From Daphnia pulex (Eukaryota; Arthropoda; Branchiopoda; Diplostraca; Daphniidae), in the NCBI RefSeq assembly GCF_021134715.1, contig NC_060027.1, positions 2,046,001 to 2,110,000 on the forward strand: a DNA stretch of 64,000 bases, written 5' to 3'. The position numbers and the translations under genes are program-made. Of this stretch, positions 55,906 through 64,000 are shown piece after piece. How positions within the stretch are numbered: position 1 is the stretch's first letter; every line of letters starts with the position of its first letter. The notes beneath the pieces are model-generated. The model was not told the origin of the DNA, ran no database searches, and worked only from the letters and a program-made list of their open reading frames with translations.

Positions 55906-57124
55906 AACTGCCATCCCCGACCCCCCAAAAACTTAAAGGCCCATCATATAAGAACGTTTACAGAATTGAACGACCGAACTTGTACTAGGGAGAAAGTTGA
56001 TATTGATCTAGAATTGGAACGGGAGTTCGATTTCAACGATCCTGATTAGCCAGGCCCAGTAAATACGGACCGAGACATTTTTTCATTTGTCATAAGAAAT
56101 ATCGCAAAAAATGAAAATGCGCATGTAAAGAATATAGCAATCTTTAAGGATTCTTTCCTTTTCTCTTAGAGCCAGACCTGAAAGTTGCACTACCAGTTTA
56201 TGAAATAAGTCAAAAGATTCGTGCGACCAGTTTGACAGAAGATTTTTGGCCAAATTGTCAACTCCAAACAAAAGTGGCTCTACATTCTAACCAGTTCCCC
56301 CACGTGTTTCGCGGTTTAGGGTCTTATTTTCAAAATTCCAGTGTTTGAAAATGGACTCAAGTGAAGTGAAATTATCTAGCGATGGCCTTAACCCACTACA
56401 AACTATTGCCCGAAGAAATTGTGGCTTATTCCACGGTATAACACAATTATAGCAACTGAACGGCCGAACGTGTTAAGGGAAGAAAGATGTTTTCCAAAAG
56501 GAGTTGTACAGATGCACCATCAAACTCCTTCCAGAATCCAGTATTCTCGACACAAAAATCGGTAAGTTTTTGTTTCAATCATTCCTTCCCTGTTACATGT
56601 CTCGTTTAATTGTTGTTGCATTGCGCTTCTCTGGATGGATGGAAATGAATTGGATTTTCATCATTCATATCATTGCTGCCAGTAAAAAGAATAATGATTG
56701 CGCCGAATTTTAATTGAATTGTTACCTGGCTGATTATAATGTTCCACAGGTACATTAAGATTCATTAAATGACAAACAACGAATTGCTGGTGACTGGGAC
56801 CCTGCATGTAGTTACGTGGGTAAACAGCTACCGAATCCTTCGTGTAAAACCAAATAGAAAGGGAAACTTTTTCGCAACTAAATCATATACGGTCATCTAA
56901 CTCTATCTTAGTAGGTCATGACATACGCGTATTCCAAATAGCGCAGCAATCTCGAGTATTCACCCTTTCTGATTGGATTCGTGATGTTGAGGTTGCTTTG
57001 CGAGACAATTCATTATCAAACGGTCAGCACCCACTGACACTACTACAAAATAATCAGTTCCCCATTCTTTATTACTCCAGTGTTTGTTTAACTTGGAAGT
57101 TCTTTAAGTTAAGACAGCGTCAAT
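55906..57124. other. spacer, nothing recognised
   Basis: AT-rich; short frames in several phases. The last 150 bp resemble the upstream regions of members 13 and 14. Confidence 0.3.
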
Positions 57125-57844
57125 ATGAGCTTGAAAGTAAATCACTGTTGTTGTGGTTGCTCCCTACAAACTGGCACCAAAATTATTGGATGGCTCTACT
57201 TGGTAACAATTATTATTCTATCACTTAGAGAGATTCGTGCCTCTGTAACATTCTTGCTGACTTCTAATATTCACTATAGGTGTGTGAAATTATAGCTATT
57301 GTTATGTTGGTGCTGGTCGAAGTCTTACCTGAAGAGCAGACGAGTCAGACGACAATCTCGGAAACTGGGTTTGATATATTTGCCTATTATAACTTTAATT
57401 AATAATAATACAGAATCTGATGTGATTATTGAAATCGGAATTGCAGAAATCCAGAAACATTGGCGATCATGGAGATAGCTAGCATAGTTATTGCCGCCAT
57501 CAAGATCCTAGTCACCGTGCCACTTCTTATTGCGGCTTATAAGAATAGTCGACCGATGCTACTTTTACCTTGGCTCATTTTCGCCATCCTAACTGCGTTA
57601 ATGGCAATCGGCACCGGAATAGCATCCGTAATCAACTCAAGTGGCAAAGAAACTTTTTTCAATGAAATCATCGCCAACACTGTTGTTAATTTTCTTGGAT
57701 CTGGTGAGTGTGTTGAATAATCCAGTGGAAGGGAATTAAGTTACATTTATTCTTCTTCTCTTTTAATTTATTGCAGCTCTTACAATCTACTATTGGATAG
57801 TCGTCTACAGCTTCTATCGACGACTGAGAGAAACACAACCATAA
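57125..57844 (+). CDS. four-TM family member 15
   Basis: Starts MSLKVNHCCCGCSLQTGTKIIGWLYL, closest to members 13 and 14. Exon 2 gives VCEIIAIVMLVLVEVLPEEQTSQ. Exon 3 starts NPETLAIMEIASI and has the hairpin LIAAYKNSRPMLLLPWLIFAI. Ends LTIYYWIVVYSFYRRLRETQP, the shortest tail in the family. It retains the exon 2/3 intron that 13 and 14 lack. It lies just beyond the dehydrogenase fragment. Confidence 0.75.
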
Positions 57845-58452
57845 CAGCTATAAAAATGCATCTTCATTTCGATTCAATATTTCTAAAAACTCTTAAGCAT
57901 TTGCATTAAGTCTATGGCCAATGGAGAATCTAATACATTAAGTATAACCGAAGCGTCAAGGAAAATGAATTTCCCTCTTTGATTTGGCGGTTTCAGGATG
58001 TGACCGTGATGGAATCACCAAGTTCATCGATCCCTTCCTTGTCCGGACTTGTATTCAAAAAGAAACAAAAGAGTAAAGGAGTGGGCGGATTTGGTAAAAT
58101 CATTTCATTTTTACTTCCCACTCAAAAAGAAAATTGGCCTTGGCTATTCCAGATAAAGGGTAGTGGCTTGCATTTGTTTTGTTACGTTAGAAAAGGCAGC
58201 CCACACCTGAACTTTATTATTATACACAATATGTGAGAAACTGAGAACAAAGACGTCGTATAGTAATGCTTCAAAGTTCAAACTGTATTTGAGAAATAAT
58301 TGATTTCCAAGTGCAAGTGGTACAACAGACGACAACAGATTGCGTGTTTGTTTTCACTGTATTTCGGACTTGTACTTTCGCTGTCGAGTGGAGCATTTTT
58401 CCATCCTTGTGTGAACGTGTGTTGTGTACATTAAATTGTTGTGAACTGAATA
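57845..58452. other. spacer, nothing recognised
   Basis: Includes a stretch (aaagaaaattggccttggct at about 58126) similar to downstream sequences of members 13 and 14, so it is also part of the duplicated unit. Confidence 0.3.
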
Positions 58453-59250
58453 ATGCCGGTTTATTACACCTCTGTCAAAGCTAACAATAATGCATTCCAA
58501 TCAGACGGAAATGGAATAGTCGGCTGTCAGTTGAATCAGTTCTGTTGCGGATACTCACTCCGAACCGGAACCAAAGTCGTTGGTTCCCTGTCTATGGTAA
58601 TAATGTCAAACTTTATTCTTGTTCTTCTGAAAGTTGCAAACTGATTTAAATAATTCACAGCTAGGTGGAGTGGCAGTGCTCATTTATTCTCTAACTGTCA
58701 TCTCCAGTTTGAATAATGCGCGACATGGGAATTATTTCTTGTTGGGTAATTCGTTAGGTAAATTCTTTTTTTGGCAAGGTTCTCAGAGTTGTAATTTGAT
58801 TGAAATTATCTGTACTAATTAAACAGGAAATGCAAATGATTCCAAAATACCTATGACAAGTTTCGTCACGTCGGCCGTCGCCATTGTTTGCTCGATTCCC
58901 GTTCTCGTTATGGCCTATAAGAATCTCAGTCCGAGGCTTCTCGTCCCTTGGCTAGTGGTGAACATTGTGCCGTCGCTCGCCGTCATTGGATTCTTCATTT
59001 ACTTGGCCGTTTTTGAGCTAATAACTGAAGGCTTGGATGACATCATAGGAATAATAGTCATCTTCGCCGGTGTCCTTTCAGGAGGTATAATCGCATGATT
59101 GATTTTGTCTTGAAGTAGATTTCAGTAAAATGTAATGTTTATCTACTGTTTTTTGCAGCGATTTGGTTCTACTTTTGGCTGGTCATCTACAGCTTCTATC
59201 AGAATCAAAAGATAAACGATAGGGAGCCGCTTCTGGACGACCAGAGCTAA
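58453..59250 (+). CDS. four-TM family member 16
   Basis: Starts MPVYYTSVKANNNAFQSDGN, a 27-residue hydrophilic N-terminus before LNQFCCGYSLRTGTKVVGSLSM. Exon 2 gives LGGVAVLIYSLTVISSLNNA. Hairpin VMAYKNLSPRLLVPWLVVN. Ends AIWFYFWLVIYSFYQNQKINDREPLLDDQS. DREPLL fits the acidic dileucine sorting consensus; the YxxL motif is absent (YQNQ), so the dileucine may substitute for it. Confidence 0.8.
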
Positions 59251-59636
59251 CACGAAGAATATTAATTTAAATTTACTAAATGAGCTAATCTTTGAAGAAT
59301 ACAAATTTGAACTTGTCCATGCTTGTCAGCTGCGAAAACTAATTGCAAAGTAAAATTAAGAAGGAAATTAAGTCGAAATAGCGTTGGGCCAAAATTTAAA
59401 TGACGATATTGGGTACAGTATGTGAATAGGAAACATTTTGCATTAGATTGGATTTTAAATCATTTAAGTTCATTTTAGAATAATTAAATTAAAATACGGG
59501 TTAGGATGGGAGGCGAATAATCTTCTGGATATTGAATTTGATCGCGAATTATCGTCACAACGACACGTAAAAACTCTGTTAATCTAAATAAATTGAATCG
59601 TCTTAAATAAATTTGAACTTAAAAAGCGAACACAAT
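59251..59636. other. spacer, nothing recognised
   Basis: AT-rich 3' flank of member 16. Confidence 0.3.
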
Positions 59637-59708
59637 TGGAGTTGAGGGGGATTGAACCCCTGACTTCTCACATGCGAAGCGAGCACTCTACCACTGAGTT
59701 ACAACCCC
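59637..59708 (-). tRNA. tRNA-Ala(CGC)
   Basis: Cloverleaf on the minus strand: acceptor GGGGTTG/CAACTCC (one G-U), D arm GTAACTCAGTGGTAGAGT with the GG of the D loop, anticodon stem CTCGC/GTGAG around TTCGCAT giving anticodon CGC, T arm with GGTTCAATCC. No intron; discriminator A. The internal A and B boxes of RNA polymerase III promoters are both present. Confidence 0.9.
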
Positions 59709-60976
59709 GGTGGAATATGGCTCGCTGTTTTCTCATTGTACCTAAAGAGCTCTGAAAAATCCGATCTTTAGAATAGGCATTTAAAAAAAATCCAATTCCA
59801 AAATTGGAAAATTCGTGTCGAACAATTCCAGTTAGAAAGTCGGCCGACACGTTAAAGCCGCCAGTAGGAAAGGCACAAGAAGTCCCGACAGCTGCGCATT
59901 CGAAAGGCGTTATGTAGAGTGTGCATATGGACGTCAACAACCAGGTAGCGCAATTAAAATGAAATCAATCTGTAATTTTCAAAAAACTTTTCCCGGCCAC
60001 ACCTGCCTCCTCCCACTGATTTCAAATCATTTGATTATTACCGCTGGATTATTATAGGGCCATATGAGTCATAGAATAAAGAGTCTGTATTAATTTAAAA
60101 AAAGAGATAGCTACAAAGAATGTTGAATTGAACAACTTACTTAAAAAACGGGAAAGCAGACCTGTTGTACTCCAATCTCCCAATTTTTTTTCCGGCCGGA
60201 TAAAGTATTGAGTAATGCTGATCCGGTTACATAGCGGCTGAGATCCGGAAGAAGGACAAATGCGAAGATAACCGTTTATCTAGGTCTTTATTAGGAACAA
60301 GTATTTTGCTGATAAAGTTCAATGCTAAACTGGTAAACGTTAATAAACAAGCTTCAGCCGGGGGAGCCGAAAAGAACTGGAATTTTACGTACCGCTGTTC
60401 ACTTTAAAAATGATATTGGAATTATTTAGGTCAGCAGTTTGAATCGCCTATACAGACAGGAATAACAAACATATATCTTTTCTCACTTTGAAACTGAATC
60501 TTAATAAATGTCTACCAAAATTTAAATAGAACACTAGATAGAATGAAATGCGTTGTTACCACACAGAAGACGCAATAAGACTGCTGTACAGAAAGTAGAA
60601 AGTACATCTTTGCGAATATTCATACAAGATGAATTATGAATAAATCAGTACTCTAAAAAGATTGTTTTTTCTTGGATTGCCAGCAGGAGGTCTGTTGACA
60701 TACTCCAACCTGTTTGTCGACTTAACTAGATCCGTTAAAAATGAAAGTTAACCCAGACAACAAGGTCAAACCTGTTCGCATTATTTCATATCCAGATCAT
60801 ATGTATAAAAAAAAAAAACAAAAAAACTAGGCTGTATACACGGTTCTTTTTCCCAGTCTCCGGTTGCTGGCGAACATCAGTGATTGTGTGATCCAGCCAG
60901 TGATCGAGTCCAGTCTTCTACATTCATTTCTGGCTATTTCCTTTTTCACAATTCTTCCGTCTACTAACAGTTCATC
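59709..60976. other. spacer, nothing recognised
   Basis: A minus frame at 59668-59940 overlaps the tRNA and is not coding. 60800-60830 has a poly-A tract. No other feature seen. Confidence 0.3.
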
Positions 60977-61704
60977 ATGTGCTGCAAATTGAACCGATTC
61001 TGTTGCTGCGCCTTTACGCTCCAAACGGGCACCAAAGTCATTGCCAACGTTTACCTGGTAAAGTATTCTGAATTTTGAATCGATTGAATTATTTAACATC
61101 GCGCTAACATTCTCCTCAATACTTACCGCAACAGCTGGCTGAAGTCATAGCGCTCACGTATCTGAGCATTTCAGAGTTCTGCGGACTGTTTTCTTCAACA
61201 GGTAAATTCGATAATGATGTCCATTGATTTTTAATAATAATAATTTCATTCATTCATTCGTTAGACCTAGTCACGGTGATGGCCCTGGCCATTTTCAGTA
61301 CGATCCTGGTTTTAATTGCCGCCTCTAAGGATAGCAACGCTTCACTCCTCATGCCCTGGCTCTTTCTGTGCGCCATTTTGATACTCGGATGGTTCGGCTA
61401 TATTGGATGGATCATCATCAACACAGGTGGAGATGCCGTCATCATCTTTTGTTTTATGCTGATTGGATTAGCCGGCATTGAAGTTGCTAGCGCTGCACTG
61501 GCCGGTACTATTGGAACAAGTAAGTAGATAATCGAGTTTTCTATGGAAATGATTTGAAATAATTATGAAAAATAATTCTTTATTACAGTGCTTGTCATCT
61601 ACAATTGGATGGTGGTCTACAGCTACTACCACCAACTGATGGAAAAGAAAGACCAGCCTTTCGAAGAAGACGCCGATTCTATTAGCTATATCAAATACCC
61701 TTAG
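60977..61704 (+). CDS. four-TM family member 17
   Basis: Starts MCCKLNRFCCCAFTLQTGTKVIANVYL (four extra Cys residues around the motif). Exon 2 gives LAEVIALTYLSISEFCGLF. Hairpin LIAASKDSNASLLMPWLFLCA. Ends VLVIYNWMVVYSYYHQLMEKKDQPFEEDADSISYIKYP with an acidic tail. YHQL fits YxxL. Confidence 0.77.
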
Positions 61705-62325
61705 GATGTAATAGGGACTGAATAAGTGAGCGGACCACTTGAAACGAATAAGATAAAAGGAACCTGATAACTTAACTACAGAATTATTTATTTATAATTG
61801 CCTATGAAGATATTATTACTATTTATTTCGTGTACTGTCCGTGTAGTCAAGAGCAGCTCGATGGCGCTTTATATGAGGACCGGGTAATATATTTATTATT
61901 TCCAGATAGAACGCGATCAAGGAGGACACATATTTCATCACTATTTTTGGCTCGTCCGTAATGTTGTCTTAAATTATTATAGACTTTCCAAGCTTTGTAG
62001 CTTTATTGTATTTTGATTAAATAAAAGAAAACAATTTCAAAACAAAGTACTTAATCAGAATTTGTCTTTGTTCGTTAGCCGCGATCCTTTTGGAACCATT
62101 TCCACAGGTTGCCAAATCAGGTAGGATTGCGCTGGAAAATGTCATTCACATCGCGACTTTAAAATTACACTAATTGTATCAGACGATATTTTCGCGGACG
62201 ACGTGGCAGACGTGCTACTTGGTCGTTCCGTTTTGTTTGTTTTATTCCGTGTCACTGCCAGAGAGTATTTAAAGTCTTCAATAGTAGTCTGATTGTAGAA
62301 TTTAACTAGTTTCTCCTTCTCTAGA
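61705..62325. other. spacer, nothing recognised
   Basis: 3' flank with aataaaagaaaa at about 62020 and promoter of the next gene. Confidence 0.3.
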
Positions 62326-63061
62326 ATGAAAATTCATGTCAATTTGCAGGGAAGTTGTTATGGATTCTCACTTCGAACTGTTACTTTGGTGATTGGGATC
62401 TTATCATTGGTATGAAAATAACATCAGTTTGACTGATTCAAGTTCTTGTATTGGAATATTTAAACTTTTTTTCAGGCGGGAAATGTTCGTGTCTTTAGTT
62501 ACGAATTACAGATCGGAGCCGATATGGGTGGAAATATTATTGTATTCAATTGTACATTGAACCGAAACTGAATATTTTTTTTTCGCCAATTATGCATAGG
62601 AACTTTGTCTAATTTTTTGGTTATAATCCCAATGATTATTTCCTCGGCTCTCGTTGTAGTCGTGGCAATGGAAAATCGCTTTCCGAAGCTCCTTATTCCT
62701 TGGATCGTCTTTAGCGTCTTGGAATTGTTCATTGTACTTTTTGGGTGTTATTTATTTATGGTTGCTGCCGGTCAAGCATTTCAGCCTAAATCAATTGAGA
62801 AATTCTTTTTCATTACGATTGGCGTCCTTTTACTCACAGGTAATGTAATGCGCAATCAAAGGAATTAACACAAGTTCTAAACTTATAAATTTTTGGTCTT
62901 ATCTATTTACAGTCGTCATTTTATTCCGCACCTGGTTTGTAGTTTTCAGTTACTACCATGAACTGATGTTTGGACCGAAAAAATATCCACAGCCCGACGA
63001 CCTGCCGTTGTATTACCACTATGGATTATTCAATTTATCAACTGTTGCAGTCACTCGATAG
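62326..63061 (+). CDS. four-TM family member 18 (divergent)
   Basis: Starts MKIHVNLQGSCYGFSLRTVTLVIGILSL, with only one Cys left of the motif and TVT for TGT. Exon 2 is short (AGNVRVFSYELQIGADM). Hairpin VVAMENRFPKLLIPWIVFS, with Glu-Asn replacing Lys-Asn. Ends LFRTWFVVFSYYHELMFGPKKYPQPDDLPLYYHYG and a 15-residue end. YHEL is kept. It is the last member in the window. Confidence 0.72.
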
Positions 63062-63634
63062 ATATCATATTACCGAATACATTAGATAGATACGAAGCTC
63101 TGCCATCCCATTAGTTGAATCCTTAAATATTTAGATACTCGGCGGCTAAAATTGGCGAAGGTAATTTGGAAGCTGTAATGGTATGTTGGATAATTTTGAT
63201 TTGTTCATCAATGTTTTTGAATGAGACTTCTGTCAAGTAACCTGTTTGCTCCGCCAGTATCACTGCAGAACTCATCCAGCCGACCTATTTATGCAGAAAA
63301 TATTTTTGAAGAGAGTCCTACCTTACAATGTGTCATGAATTTTACCGGTCGTACTCGTCTTTCAAACCAGTTGGGAGTTGCTGGCATATTTATGAAGGGA
63401 ACGGAGACTGCTGGTTGACGTCGTTCACGACTGTTAACAAAACTGGATCTTATTTAATGAATGCGTACTTGAAAAATAATTATAAAAACCTGCCGGATGT
63501 TTGCGTTACTTATATTTTGTTTGAGTTTTGTTTTTTCTAACAGTCAATTTGAACCCGTTTAAAATTTGGTACATCAGTTAATGGAAATTCACTGTATCCG
63601 CAATTCAAAACTCTTGCAGAAAATTGCAAAAGTT
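63062..63634. other. spacer, nothing recognised
   Basis: Short frames at 63221-63540 overlap in two phases and have no recognised relative. Confidence 0.25.
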
Positions 63635-63708
63635 TGTTCTCATCCAGGTTCGAACTGGAGACCTTCAGTGTGTTAGACTGATGTGATAACCAACTACACC
63701 ATGAGAAC
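63635..63708 (-). tRNA. tRNA-Val(AAC), minus strand
   Basis: Acceptor GTTCTCA/TGAGAAC (seven perfect pairs), D arm GGTGTAGTTGGTTATCAC, anticodon stem TCAGT/ACTGA around CTAACAC giving anticodon AAC, T arm CCAGTTCGAACCTGG. Discriminator A. The A box TGGTGTAGTTGG and B box GGTTCGAAC-type are present. No intron. Confidence 0.93.
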
Positions 63709-63943
63709 GTGTCAAATTATCGTCATTAATATTAAGTAAATGATGGAGCTGATTTTAGTAACCGAAATCAATATAACATTTGTGTTGGCTTTCTAAAAAA
63801 ACACAGGCTGTTTTAAATGCGTACTCAAAAAACGAAATCATGATGTTTTCTATTTGAAAAAAATTCTTACCGGTCACTCTACATACAAGTTTTCTTATCG
63901 CCATTTATCCACATTACTTTTTCTATTGACTCACAATTTTCAT
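63709..63943. other. spacer between divergent tRNA-Val genes
   Basis: AT-rich, no recognised feature. Both tRNA 5' flanks face this interval. Confidence 0.4.
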
Positions 63944-64000
63944 GTTCTCATGGTGTAGTTGGTTATCACATCAGTCTAACACACTGAAGGTCTCCAGTTC
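63944..64000 (+). tRNA. tRNA-Val(AAC), plus strand, cut by the window end
   Basis: Identical to the first 57 nt of the minus-strand tRNA-Val at 63635-63708; the T arm and acceptor 3' half lie beyond the window. The two genes are divergent, 235 bp apart. Confidence 0.9.

Noticed and set aside
59668-59940. 90-codon minus frame upstream of and overlapping tRNA-Ala
   Set aside because: It runs through the tRNA gene; no coding support.

Overview
The window looks like a branchiopod crustacean nuclear genome, most likely Daphnia. Introns are mostly 55-130 bp, genes are tightly packed, the AT content is moderate, and the window holds large lineage-specific tandem families. The species call is inference; the sequence carries no species tag. 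No retrovirus-like, Polinton-like or obvious DNA transposon element was recognised.

Layout. (1) 1-4.1 kb: the 5' end of a C19orf12-like gene running off the left edge, a four- or five-exon Dredd/caspase-8-like initiator caspase, and a complete three-exon C19orf12-like gene, all on the minus strand. The 5' end and promoter of the second C19orf12-like gene are duplicated at the left edge. (2) 4.8-13.2 kb: a complete nine-exon PRPF8 (2403 codons by my splice model). Three successive introns each carry one copy of the same roughly 110-nt structured RNA with box C and box D motifs. (3) 13.8-17.0 kb: a lone member of a four-transmembrane family, then a RING finger protein fused to two degenerate cyclophilin-like domains. 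(4) 17.9-26.4 kb: a large DNA palindrome. Its inner arms (about 18.52-21.82 and 22.44-25.75 kb) are nearly identical with essentially no indels. Each arm carries two tyrosine-rich (YYT/APxYY) secreted-protein genes, mostly broken. Diverged inverted homology continues outside. (5) 26.4-30.7 kb: mostly noncoding. (6) 30.7-63.1 kb: a dense cluster of seventeen four-transmembrane genes plus one fragment, the first eleven on minus and the last six on plus. An AidB/ACDH-11-like acyl-CoA dehydrogenase is embedded in the minus half and a partial inverted copy of it in the plus half. (7) tRNA-Ala(CGC) at 59.6 kb and an inverted pair of tRNA-Val(AAC) genes at the right end, the last cut by the window edge.

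How it fits together. PRPF8 is the core U5 snRNP scaffold and hosts the intronic RNAs. The four-transmembrane proteins share an N-terminal Cys-rich SLxTG motif, a charged AxKNxxPxLLxPWL hairpin and a C-terminal YSYYxxL segment. This resembles small lysosomal/endosomal four-pass proteins (LAPTM/DUF4728-like), but that assignment is not certain. The order [four-TM gene, acyl-CoA dehydrogenase, four-TM gene] recurs in inverted orientation, so the cluster probably grew by an inverted segmental duplication followed by tandem duplication. Duplication with partial homogenisation is the theme of the whole window.
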